Below, piece by piece: positions 54,115 through 64,000 of a stretch of DNA of 64,000 nucleotides (positions within the stretch are counted from its first letter, which is position 1; the number at the start of each line of letters is the position of its first letter). The DNA comes from Silurus meridionalis (Eukaryota > Chordata > Actinopteri > Siluriformes > Siluridae): contig NC_060907.1 of NCBI RefSeq assembly GCF_014805685.1, positions 7,587,992 through 7,651,991 of the forward strand, in the 5' to 3' direction. Position numbers and translations under genes: made by a program. The notes under the pieces were generated by a model. It was not told the DNA's origin. It saw only the letters and a list, made by a program, of their open reading frames with translations, and did no database searches.

Positions 54115-55984
54115 TATATCTCCTGCCCCCAGCATGCACTTTTTTGTGATTGTAACATTATTTCGGTATATAAAGTAACCAGCAGCTGTTGTCTAGCAGG
54201 TGATTTTACACTACTCCATGCAAAGGGGATCATTTGATGATATATTTCAAAGTGTGGTTTAAAATATGTACATATTCCTTATGAAATCTGTGTGAAATGT
54301 ATTCAGTCTGATAGAAAATAACAAAAAAGTGACTTTTTGGCTACTATATTATTGCAATACTGCTATCATTTTACCTATAGGCTATTGTATTAGCCAGAAA
54401 AAAATAGTATTTTCCGAGTCTGCAACATAAACACGGCAACAGATTGTAGGTGAATGCACTTACAACTATTGTACTACCCCAGCATCTCACTAGCTAGCTA
54501 ACCATGTAGGTAAAACATGCTAGCATAAATTATTACCCAGGTGAAACATTCTCAATTGAGCTAATTAGATAAATCAAACATGCCTTCCAGCAGTGGTGCC
54601 TTTTTATGTCTTGCTAACAACACAAAACTTAAACCTAGTTTATCAATTTAATTAGCTAACTGTGTAGCTAATAGTGTTTGTTTTGTTAGTTTAAAGGCAT
54701 TACCATATCATGTATCTCTGCCAGGAAAATATTTTGATATTGATTTAATGCCAAACGGACAACCAAAAAATTCTGTTGTTTTTTGTAGGACATAGCGAGA
54801 TATATGAGGTGTTATTGTTAAAAGCTATGTTCATTACATTTTAAAGGCAACTAAATTAAAGGTTTAAATTCATACTGTGGCATGAAAAGATCACAAACAA
54901 TTTAATTTATTGGTTTATTTTTACCTTGACACCTTATCCTACATGGTCTTTGCAGGGAAATAATCTAAGTATTGTTAAAAAGTGAATAAAACATTTATTT
55001 AATTTTAGTTTTATATGTTTATGGGTTTATGGAAGAAAATTGTTCTCCTGACCAGAATTCTAAAGCAAACTTTCTTCACCTGCCACACCTATTATCTTAT
55101 ATATTTATTGCATCTAATATACATTTACGATTTGTTTTGCCCAACACTTTATCTATAACCCTGCATAATCAGAATTTATTCACTGCAATCAGTTCTAGAT
55201 GACATTTCCAAAGCCTGTGTGATTAACACACACCTACACACACTTTATTTCCTTATTCTGCGCAGAGATTGCATCGTCCATTGATGCCTCTGGGCAAGTG
55301 GAGAACTTCATCCAATCCACAAAACATGAGAAGATGGCACAAAAACGGAGGTGTGAAACAGCAGGCGGAAAGTATGAGTGAGAGAGGTTTTGAAAAAAAA
55401 GGTCATGAATGCAAGAAGAAATGAATTGAGATAACGAGTAAAAGAGAAAGAGGGAGTCGAAAACAACCCATGTTGACAGGTGATTAGTCTTAGTCAGGTT
55501 CTGAACAGGAGCCAGACATACACGCTAATGTGAGTGCATCTATTTTGCAGCGCTGCGCTAGTGTACAACTTTCAGCGTCGCAACACACTCTCTTATTCAG
55601 CCTGAGATAATGGTTCTGTCTCCTATAGTGAAGATGTTCCTCAGGGCGTGAGAAGGGAGAAGGAAGCTTTTTATTATGCTGATCGAGTATCGGTTCATTT
55701 TACCCAAACCCTTAACCTTCGTTATGAGAAGAGCAAATGTGGAGCAACAATGATTACAACAAGTCTGGACTCTTTTAGTATTTAAGTAATAATTCAGTCA
55801 GAGCTTTATTATCTACTGGGAATTTAAGCATGCCACAAGGCTTTGAACCTTTGAAACTCATTAACCGAATGGAGTTCATCCATAAAGTTGTCTGGGATAA
55901 ACATCCCAGATCTTGCACTGGATGCAGTTTTGGCTTTTTATTAGTACGCTGGCCAACAACATCAATGGCTTGTGAGGGTGCAGT

Positions 55985-56130
55985 GAACACAATATATGGC
56001 CAAAAGTGTAGGGAAGCTTGATCATAACACCCATATGTGAGCCTTCACCAAATTGTTGCCACAGATTCTACAGAATGTCTTTGTATGCTGCAGCAAGTCC
56101 AAGAATTTCACTATAAAAATCCCCATGTGC
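55985..56130. mobile_element. Tc1-family terminal fragment
   Basis: ATATGGCCAAAAGTGTAGGG, AACACCCATATGTGAGCCTT, CACCAAATTGTTGCCACAGA and GAATGTCTTTGTATGCTGCA. Same family as 28525 and 62618, with most of the coding part missing. A further end fragment (GTGATGGTTAGGTGTCCACA) sits at about 56731-56770. Confidence 0.7.
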
Positions 56131-56194
56131 TTTTTTGCTCAGGTTAGCGTGAAAGTATTAAGTGTTTTGTTAACTCACGGATTAAGAACAGGAG

Positions 56195-56515
56195 CTTTGA
56201 GGATGGATTTGGACTGTAGTAAATGTCAACAGTCTGTTAAACTGACTCAGGACTACAGTTTGCTTCTGATCACCATCACTGCACCCCGCAACATCGTTTA
56301 TCTGTAATAAATGGACATTCAGTGCAACCCAGATGAGGATAGGTTCCCTCTTGAGTCTGGTTCCTCTCAAGATTTTTTCCTTGCCACAGTCGCCACCGGC
56401 TCATTCAACAGGGACAAACTTACACTTATAAAGAACATCTTATTCATTTTTATCACTACCTTGAGACAGTGTTCATTGTTTAAACGCTATACAAATAAAA
56501 ACGAATTGAATTGTT
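56195..56515 (+). repeat. Interspersed repeat, copy 3 (AATTGAATT-tailed family)
   Basis: GAGGATGGATTTGGACTGTA, ATAAATGGACATTCAGTGCA, CTTGAGTCTGGTTCCTCTCA, CTTGCCACAGTCGCCACCGG and the 3' end ACGCTATACAAATAAAAACG followed by AATTGAATT. Confidence 0.75.
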
Positions 56516-58094
56516 TTGCACATGGCCTTGACCTCAAACACTCTGAGTACTTTTTGGATAGACTTACTGCACCCCAAACCTCTTTAAACTAAATCAGGAC
56601 CTGAGGTCGCTTGTGGTTGACTGGTCAAAAACCCACATCAACATTTAAAAAAACGTGGAAAATTGGAAAATTTTTGATGATAGCAATGGGGGTTTAAATC
56701 TAAAATTGTATATTCAACAGCTACTTTGGAGTGATGGTTAGGTGTCCACACACTGTACATTTAGCCAGATACGGTGTCTCCTCTGCTATTTATTTATTTT
56801 TTTTAACCAGTCATTTCCACAAAATTCAAACAGACATCATTTAGGGTTGAAGGTGTGAAAGCATGGCAAAGAATCCCGCTGTGCCCCGGTGTCATCATTT
56901 CCTTCGCTCTGAGAGCATTACGTGAGAGAGAAGGCAAGAAAGAGGAGTCATAATGAGGGAGTGAACAGGGGGGGTTGACTCTGCAGTGCTTGCTCTGTGG
57001 ACATTCATCATTGCCAGGACAGCCTGAGGGGGATAATATATTCCCCCATGGGCTGTATGGCGCCACATACATTACTCATCTTTATATGGCCAGAGCGGGA
57101 CAGAGCGAGGGAGCGAGACAGAGTAGGGGCATCGGAATTTTCCATCCATTTTAGCATTTCAAAAAGTGTTAGTAGAGGACAGAGGGAAATGGCTGTTAGT
57201 GGCCATGCAGGGGTTGCTGATGTTCCAGTTGTGCATTAACTAGCTTTCTGGTCCACCTGTTTGACAGTAACCGCAATACTGAGGAACTGCACCAGTTGTA
57301 ACACTAATATGAGATTTGCTAAACTGTAATTCTCTTCATAGGTCTTTAGCTGCTACAATTTCAGCCATCATAAATAAGTGATTGGATTTCAGTTGGATTT
57401 TGCTGCCTCATCAAACAAGTCAAGCATAGCCTATGGACAAATGCTGGCATCACTATCGACATCCTCAAACCCGTCCTTTGTGTTTCTGTTTTAGAATGTG
57501 AGCCACTCTGTAATAAAGCCATTAAGTGAACACTTCAGGCCTCCAGTTCAATCTGCATGTAAACCAATTAAGCCACTGCTTACAGGCAGGCTCCTTTCGT
57601 TCGTTAATTCTCAAACGAGCCCTCTCGTGTCCATTAATTTCCAAACGAGGTCTTTCTTTGCGGCATAACTTTCTCAAAGGAAATACAAAGATGACCTGAA
57701 ACAATGAGAATGACAAAAAAGCTTTTAGCTGCTTTTTTATAACTAAAACTACATAGAAACTAGTGCATTAATGAAATAGGCCCTCCAGCAGTAGAGCTCT
57801 ATATGGCAAAGCTAGAACCTTGAGGGAACTCGAATAATCAGAGTAGACACACAAATTGTGCCCTCCTGCAAACCACTGGGGTGTTTTGTATTTCAAAAAA
57901 CAGGGGTTATCTTAAAATCTGATTTTTGTTGGGGCTTGCAGTGGCTTTGGGTACGAAACAAATCCACTCTACAGCTCAGTAAATCGTGTATGCCTGTCTG
58001 GCATTTTAATCAACAGGATATGCCAGGATAATTTTTTTTTATATAATTTTGTTTTAATAAAAAACCCCAACTGTGATTGGAAATTTTTCTTTTC

Positions 58095-58260
58095 ATTTCC
58101 AGCATTTGTCAGATGCGCTTATACAGCCAACTTACAACTGAGCAATTAAGGGTAAAGTTTCTTGCTCAAGGGCCCAGCAGTGGTAGATTTAAGGTGCTAG
58201 GATTTTAACTCTACCATCTGTTTCAAAGTCCAATGCCTAATTAATCAATTTTCAATAACC
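58095..58260 (-). repeat. tRNA-derived SINE, degraded
   Basis: The tail CAGCATTTGTCAGATGCGCT followed by TATACAGCCAACTTAC, the middle TTTCTTGCTCAAGGGCCCAG, and the head end CAAAGTCCAATGCCTAATTA. Same family as the SINE at 30955. Confidence 0.7.
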
Positions 58261-58489
58261 GCATTTCTGATTGTTGTGAGGCTGTGAGGCTGATCACACA
58301 TCTAAAGTAATATGCTGATTATAATAACATCATCTTATATAGTTATACAATTTTTACAGAGACTCTCTAAACAAATGGGCATTCTACAATATATAAATCA
58401 ATTTGAATAATCACTGATATCGAAAAGAAAATGTGCTTTATACTTGTCTTTACTTTACAGCACAATGAAATTATTTCTTTTTCTGTCAC

Positions 58490-58675
58490 AGCGATGTTAA
58501 AAAGCTGGGATCGGAGCGCAGGTTTAGCAGTGATACAGCACCCCTGGAGAACTAAGGGTTAAGGGCCTGGCTCAGGGGCCCCAAAAGAAGCTTCTTGTTT
58601 ATTTTTGTGTTTAACCCCCCGATCTTCTGATCAGTAACCCAGAACCTTAATTACTAAGCTACCACTGCACCATGA
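58490..58675 (-). repeat. tRNA-derived SINE
   Basis: The reverse complement begins GGTGCAGTGGTAGCTTAGTA followed by ATTAAGGTTCTGGGTTACTG and ATCAGAAGATCGGGGGGTTA; it later carries TCTCCAGGGGTGCTGTATCA. Family as at 49022 and 15106. Confidence 0.8.
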
Positions 58676-59785
58676 AGAGTCTCAATTCTCAGCACTTTCT
58701 AACAGTTAGAGGTAAAGCTGTAATTTCAGCTTCACCTAAGAGCTGTTTGGTTTCTCTGTAATATGACAAGCTGCATGTGTTGTTGAATATGCTCCTTTTA
58801 CAGCATGCCCTGTCATTTTTCATTCCTTCTTTACTTCATCAATTTGTTATAAATATAGAACAGTTAATGCTTCATCCTGTTTACTGACATGCAACGTAAA
58901 ACACTCATGTATCACCACTCTTCTTTTGTCTCTACAAGAGTCAGCTGTTCATGCAAAACAGCTTACCCCAAACACTCAGAAGTTGTTTTGTATAATTTAG
59001 ATAATTATTTTTAACACAAAAGTTTTGTGTAATGTTGTATATGACCACATATGACCTACTTTTATGCCTATGGTACAAGTCAGACAAAATATATACACCT
59101 TCATGTCCTCCATTAGCAGGCATGTCCTCCATTTGCAAAGGTAAATATTTATACAAAATGACTGTATGTCACATCTTTGTTCACCACATGGCCTGTTATA
59201 ATTAGCAAACAACCTCCATTGTATTTAGTTGGAATAGAAAAATGAGACTGAATGTTTACATTTGGTAGAGGCTTTAATCCCTGCAAACCAGCTTTCGCAA
59301 AGGTGTCTCTTCTGTGGTAATCCTTGGATTTGAACTTATAACCTTACTGAATACTATCTGTCTAAGAACTGAGCCATGCAAAAGGAGCGAGCTGTTAATA
59401 TTACATCCAGAACACACATTTTTAGGACACGCAATGTTGCAGGAGTTACGAATGAACAGAGTCCCATCGTTCAAACACACGGGTTAGTGTTCATGCTTCA
59501 CCGAGCAATGAAAGAAAGGGGGGGGGACAATACAACACAATTTCTCTGAGGAGGTAAAGAGAAAAGGCATGCAGACTTTTCAGTCAAACAACTTGTTACT
59601 TTGCAGCACCAGGGAAAGGGACTGTCTTTTTTTTTCGACTGCTAGAGCTATATATAAGTATATTACATTTACATTGCTGATTTTTGTACTGACAGGTGAT
59701 CCTTCTGTTTTATATATCTAGACGTTCCATACTGTTACACAGTCCTCCGACTCTGTGCTAAGTATGCGCAAAAAGAAAAGAGGAT

Positions 59786-59813
59786 TAATAAATAAATAAA
59801 TAAATAAATAAAC
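59786..59813. repeat. (AAAT)n microsatellite
   Basis: About six to seven AATA units. Confidence 0.9.
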
Positions 59814-59990
59814 AAGGAAATGCCGAAAGATGCATAAAGGCATCTCTGGTAAAGGAAATCAGGGAAACCCAAATCAAAAAATACAAAAATTTCGTTCTCA
59901 TGCAAGAGTATCAGGCTTCATGGAGTCAATTTGTATTTAGTTTTTTTGTTTGTTTTATATTAAAGAAGGGGAAAAAGACAGAAAAAATAC

Positions 59991-60050
59991 CTTTGTCTTC
60001 GCCACCCTCATTATTGGTGAAATCAGCACGTTGATTGTAAGTGTTGGCTC
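59991..60050 (-). CDS. nlgn4x: Neuroligin-4, 60-bp splice-site-A exon
   Basis: Encodes the 20-residue segment just before the DIHDEN stretch: GANTYNQRADFTNNEGGEDK, followed by the D completed in the next exon. Position, length and the pattern G-x-NT ... AD-x-T-x-N ... GED match the NLGN4 exon at splice site A, a surface loop that differs among neuroligins and can be alternatively used. The donor is AAAGgtattt. The acceptor reads cagtag, so either AG can be used: the upstream one would add a single in-frame Val. It is flanked by a 9.0-kb intron on one side and more than 3.9 kb on the other. Identification rests on phase-compatible junctions plus sequence pattern. Confidence 0.9.
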
Positions 60051-60334
60051 CTACTGTCGACGACAGGAGAAAAATAACACAGGGGATAAATGGGGAACAG
60101 ACTTTTAAGAACAGCAGGCTTTTTTTTTGTTTTGCTTCAAAAAAAAAAAAATGCCCAAAATGCAATTAAAAGTTGTTTAACGATTTGGTTGCAGCCGATA
60201 AGAGAGCAAGTAGATTGTCCAACATGGATATCCTAAGCTTTAGTGGATAATCTCACCTGGATATCATCGATTTGTACCCAAGACCTGCTGCTGCAGACTC
60301 TTTTTCACAATTTCAAAACATTTATTTTTTGTTA

Positions 60335-60575
60335 ACCTTTATAGTTTACAATTATAGAAAAGTGATGATTCATAATCGGATTCTCTAATGTCACCCAGGA
60401 GTGAATGAGTTCTCTTTTAATCTCAAAGTTCCTACCGCATGTAATCTCAGGAATTTTCCCTTGCCACTCTGGATTGCACATTAAGGATACAAATCTACAT
60501 CTGGATTTTGCTAAAGCTGCATTGAAAGAACTTGACTTGAGAAGAAAATGCGACTGAATTGAAATAGATATTAAT
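60335..60575 (+). repeat. Interspersed repeat, copy 4 (degraded)
   Basis: TTCTCTAATGTCACCCAGGA, TCTCAGGAATTTTCCCTTGC, CAAATCTACATCTGGATTTT followed by GCTAAAGCTGC, and the end CGACTGAATTGAAAT. Same family as 24250 and 56195. Confidence 0.6.
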
Positions 60576-60730
60576 ATAAACAAGTAGTCAAGTCTTTAAG
60601 CATCAACATTAAATGTGTACAACTTCAGAAGCTATAAGTCCAACATGCCTGTCCTCACATTTAGAAGTCATAGTTTTACAAAACATGATCATTAAAACAA
60701 GCTACAGATAGACAGTAATTAAATGTTACA

Positions 60731-61204
60731 TACACTGATGAGACATAACATTTTGACAGGTGAGTAAATAACACATTATCTCTTCATCATTGCACCTGCT
60801 AGTGGGTGGGGTATATTAGGCTGCAAGTGAACATTTTGTCCTTAAAGTTGATGTGTTAGAAGCGGAAAAAATGGGCAACCGTCAGTATTTGAGTTTGACA
60901 AAGAGCCAAATTGTGATGTCTAGACGACTGGGTCAGAGCATCTCCAAAACTGCAGCTCTTGTGTGCTGTTCCTGGTCTGCAGTGGTCAGTATCTATCAAA
61001 AGTGGTCCAAGGAAGGAACAGTGGTGAACTGATGACAGGGTCATGGGCAGCCAAGGCTCATTGATGCAGGTTCAATCCAACAGATGAGCTTCTGTAGCTC
61101 AAATTGCTGAAGAACTAAATGCTGTTAATGCTCGACGGGTCAGAACTGTTTTGGCAGCAAAAGTGGGACAACAGGTGGTCATAATGTTATGCCTGATCGG
61201 TGTA
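60731..61204 (+). mobile_element. Tc1 deletion derivative, MITE copy C, full length with both ends
   Basis: The left end TACACTGATGAGACATAACA followed by TTTTGAC and the right end, reverse complement TACACCGATCAGGCATAACA followed by TTATGACC, are flanked by TA. The interior keeps the transposase start (CAAAGAGCCAAATTGTGATG, AGACGACTGGGTCAGAGCAT) to AATTGCTGAAGAACTAAATG, and then the fusion CTGTTAATGCTCGACGGGTC to the last codons. 474 bp against about 1.3-1.6 kb for an intact relative. A Tc1 transposase encoded elsewhere would have been needed to move it. Confidence 0.93.
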
Positions 61205-61237
61205 TGTCGGCCCATATGCCTACTGATTAGGTGCCAT

Positions 61238-61400
61238 GGGGAATTGGTAGCTTAGTGATTAAGGCATTGGACTTTGGATCTTAAGGTAACAAGTTCAAAT
61301 CCCAGCCACACCAAGCTGCCTATACTAGGCCCCACTCATTTGGCACAGCATGCATCAAAACACAAAATTAATACTGAATTTTGTAATATCATTCATTCTT
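61238..61400 (+). repeat. tRNA-derived SINE
   Basis: GGGGAATTGGTAGCTTAGTG followed by ATTAAGGCATTGGACTTTGG (A box) and AACAAGTTCAAATCCCAGCC (B box). The tail beyond CCAAGCTGCCTATACTAGGC diverges. No CCA end or clean cloverleaf, so this is a SINE and not a tRNA gene. Confidence 0.8.
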
Positions 61401-62324
61401 GTCGTGACTAAGCAAAAATCTGTATGAGCAACAGAATGAGATGGGAAGAGGTCACCATTTTCATTTTGCTTTCCCATCATTCCCTGTTAGGATGTGGTAG
61501 GAGTATTAAGGGATATGAGTCAGTGAGAAGAAAATTACCGAAAGCTCTTAAACACTTTTCTGATGGAGTTTGGCTGGTTGTGAGTATGAGCTAAAACCTA
61601 GTTGGTGCTATTGACATCTGTGAGATGAGCATAATTAGAATGGCATGCCAGAATGTGGCTTCAGACCATGACATCATCAGATGGGGAGAAAGATGACTCA
61701 GTAACCACGTCTCCACCGTTATCGGGTCTGTCGATAAGCGTCAGAGCGGCGCAGCTTACTTTGTGCTACGGACCTATTGATTCAGGACAAATCGATTGGA
61801 GGTCACTACTTATTTATGCTGATAATTAAAGTAGGATGACGGCGTGCTACAGGGAAGCATCAGTCATGGTGTATAATGATGCGTCGCTGGTGTCCGGGAG
61901 AGAGGAATTACTGCAAATAGAGAAATTTACTAGCAGTACCCGCACTGAATGAACAGCAATCATCAAAACATGCAGCAGTTAGAGGAACAGCTAGGTAAAC
62001 ACAAAGATTGTGTGAGCCTCTTTGTGTGTTTGCGCATGGTTGCGTGGTTACGCCTGTTTCCTAGTCTGGCCCATAGACATTTCATTGCTACAGCTCACAT
62101 GACACTAGTTTTCTGTTAGAGACCAGATTCAACGGCCTCTTTCACTTCTGCCCCAATCATCTTATCGTTCCAACGCATTCCCCTGCTTCAGGCTATACAT
62201 CTGTGTTTCCAGTCAATCCAAGAGCCCTTGGACATCTTTAACAACTAACTGGATGGACTCATTAAAATCAAACAGTCTCTAATCCATCTAGACAACAAAG
62301 TCTCTCTGCTTTCATTACATAGAA

Positions 62325-62600
62325 ATTAGGCCGATGCGATTTGCATTTCGATGCATATACAAACGATACATTAAAGATGCATATGAAGCATCTGATTTGA
62401 TTTCGATTCGATTCAACACAATATGATTCAATGCAATACGATGCAATGGAAAAAAATATGATGCTATGTGAATTATTATGGTACAGATAGTTCCCTTTTA
62501 TTTTTTTGGTTCACACAGACAGCAAATTATAAAGATACTTAAGTGCCTTCTGACTTCTAACGCATGGCGCTTTCACAAACAGGCCTTTGTAGTGCAAAAA
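62325..62600. mobile_element. hAT-type relic
   Basis: AGGCCGATGCGATTTGCATT, TTCGATGCATATACAAACGA and repeated GATTCGATTC steps, then AGTGCCTTCTGACTTCTAAC followed by GCATGGCGCTTTCACAAACA shared with 22025. No coding sequence. Confidence 0.5.
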
Positions 62601-62617
62601 AAAAAAAAAAAACTTAT

Positions 62618-63087
62618 TTGAACAAAAGTATAGGGACATCGGACCACCACCACACCCATATATGGGTCATCTCTGAACCGTTGACACATAATAAAGCTGG
62701 AATCACATATTTGCCTAGAATGACAATGTAAACTGTAGCATTTAAATTTCCTTTTACTTGGATGCCTGTTCCAGTATGACGATGCCTCAAAGCTCTGTGC
62801 TCCATGAACACATAGTGTGGTACGATTGGAATGAAAACCCTTGCTTATCAGAGCTCTTACCTCAAACCCCATTGACCTGAACACCTTTAGGATGACTTTT
62901 TTTAATGACCAAATTAATACTTTAATATGGATGGACATAAATCCTGTCAGCTACTCTCCAAAATCGATTGAAAAATCTTAATTATTGCAGCTAAATGGTA
63001 GCCAACTCCATATTGGTTTTGAAATGGGATATTAAACAAGCAATATTGTTGTGATGGTTAGGTGTCTACATATTTCTGGCCATAAAA
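62618..63087 (-). mobile_element. Tc1-family deletion derivative with both ends
   Basis: The left end AACAAAAGTATAGGGACATC and, at the right, GGTTAGGTGTCTACATATTT followed by CTGGCCATA are the inverted termini of the Tc1 family also seen at 28525, 32050 and 55985. The interior retains antisense transposase blocks such as TGTTCCAGTATGACGATGCC and the end TAATATGGATGGACATAAAT. About 470 bp. Confidence 0.8.
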
Positions 63088-64000
63088 TGTATAACTTTAT
63101 AAACAATAAAAACTTTTATATGCAAAATATTCGAATTTCCCCCTGATGAATACTACAAATTCTTCAGCCTTGCTTCATATACTGTAGAGTAAGAGACAGG
63201 CGTGATAGCAGAATGACCAATTATTCCAATGATTTGCCCAATTAACTCCAGTAATTTAGAGGAAATAGCACCAAAAATAGGGGGCTAATTATATTTTTTG
63301 GAAAACATTTAAAATGTAATAGTTTAATTCAATAATCGATGGCAGAGGTATCAGGGTAATTAAACAATTTGCAATATCCTTTTAACAACACATTATGTAA
63401 TACTTTAGAACCTTTATACCACACAAAAATGTTAGATACATCTGCAGTCCCAGTATAAGCTGCTTCTATAAAAATGATACTAAGTGTGTTAATATAACGC
63501 TGTCTGGCCAATCAAACTTGAGAATTCAACAAGGTATAAAACACATTAAAAGGGAGTATTGATTGTGCCTATTGATAGAATTAAAGTATTGGCACCCCTG
63601 CCTTCGTATGGATCGCCATTGCTGCAGGCTAACGACATGTCCAATAAAAGTCATAATGAATGTAATATGGAAAGCAATGTTTCCATTTCCTTTCAAGCCT
63701 AAGAAACAACTGATCAAATGGCTAGAACTACTATCACAATTAGGTTACAAGCACTAGCACAATACTAGACAAAATAGAAATAAATAGAAATCAGTGTGAC
63801 TTCAGCATCATGGCAGTGATAGGATTGTAAGGGGGTTTGTAATAATTACACATAATCAAGATAACTATGCGAGTCTGTTCCATATGGGAACCACATACTG
63901 TTCCGTGACATCTCGCATTTCCATCCTGTGGAGATTCTTCATACAAGCTCTGTTTCAGCATTTACACAAAGCGGCTATTATGCTATTGGAGAGTGGGATG

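Larger units (their letters stand above)
50952..59990 (-). other. nlgn4x intron, 9.0 kb
   Basis: Between the 60-bp exon (donor AAAGgtattt) and the 153-bp exon. Holds a Tdr1-like Tc1 relic (52151-53465), a GT microsatellite, Tc1 and SINE fragments and a repeat at 56.2 kb. No element was recognised in 50952-52150, 53466-54057, 54115-55984 or 56776-58094. In 53490-53720 and 56800-57000 the composition is more balanced. Confidence 0.9.
60051..64000 (-). other. nlgn4x upstream intron (partial)
   Basis: The upstream coding exon (signal peptide and N-terminus) is not in the window. It contains a repeat (60335), a full-length Tc1 MITE (60731), a SINE (61238), a hAT piece (62325) and another Tc1 MITE (62618). 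The part about 61640-61960 is unique-looking with balanced composition. Nothing was recognised in 63088-64000. Confidence 0.85.

Noticed and set aside
57522..57716. 64-codon minus-strand frame with Arg-rich repeats (NGHERARLRINERKEP)
   Set aside because: Derived from three similar short DNA stretches (TTAATTCTCAAACGAG, TTAATTTCCAAACGAG); no family match and no splice sites in phase with nlgn4x.
61238..61330. tRNA gene
   Set aside because: A and B box-like motifs are present but there is no clean cloverleaf; other copies of the SINE family explain it.

Overview
The window is intronic-scale DNA from a ray-finned fish. The only host gene I can support is a neuroligin of the NLGN4 type on the minus strand. 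The fish assignment rests on teleost Tc1/mariner families, tRNA-derived SINEs, a DIRS-type retrotransposon and dense AT, CA and GA microsatellites. The repeat mixture resembles otophysan fish, perhaps a catfish; that last step is inference.

Four consecutive internal coding exons are visible, read from high to low coordinates: 60 bp (59991-60050), 153 bp (50799-50951), 186 bp (4536-4721) and 790 bp (35-824). All have canonical GT/AG borders and compatible phases (phase 1 at each junction). Together they give about 396 codons of the extracellular cholinesterase-like domain. They include the splice-site-A segment, the GSGAG 'dead' nucleophile elbow, the neurexin-binding loop QGEFLNYD and a conserved sequon. 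The first coding exon (signal peptide) lies beyond 64000. The exon or exons with the stalk, membrane segment and PDZ-binding tail lie before position 1. The introns are 9.0 kb, 46.1 kb and 3.7 kb, plus at least 3.9 kb upstream.

The remaining ~98% is intron. Layout by region: 2.2-2.9 kb, deleted Tc1 element; 7.1-8.7 kb, a repeat and a nearly full-length dead Tc1 element between mirror-image microsatellites; 9.9-10.9 kb, old Tc1 relic; 15-17 kb, a SINE, a BED-finger fragment of a hAT transposase, a deleted Tc1 copy and a CpG-enriched block; 18.5-25.4 kb, hAT and Tc1 relics; 28.5-33 kb, Tc1, hAT, SINE and a TIR element; 38.8-39.2 kb, LINE reverse-transcriptase tail; 39.4-44.5 kb, a three-copy local duplication carrying a SINE; 45.4-47.8 kb, a decayed DIRS-like element with terminal inverted repeats and nested perfect palindromes; 49 kb, a SINE; 52.2-53.5 kb, a Tdr1-like Tc1 relic; 56-63 kb, further SINEs, Tc1 MITEs and hAT pieces. 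No second host gene, RNA gene, CRISPR array or operon-like system was seen.

The points most worth follow-up are the nested palindromes in the DIRS relic, the ordered duplication history at 39-44 kb, one deletion junction shared by three Tc1 copies, a NAGNAG acceptor at the splice-site-A exon, and several low-repeat blocks that could be conserved intronic regulatory elements. I did not identify a previously undescribed biological system.
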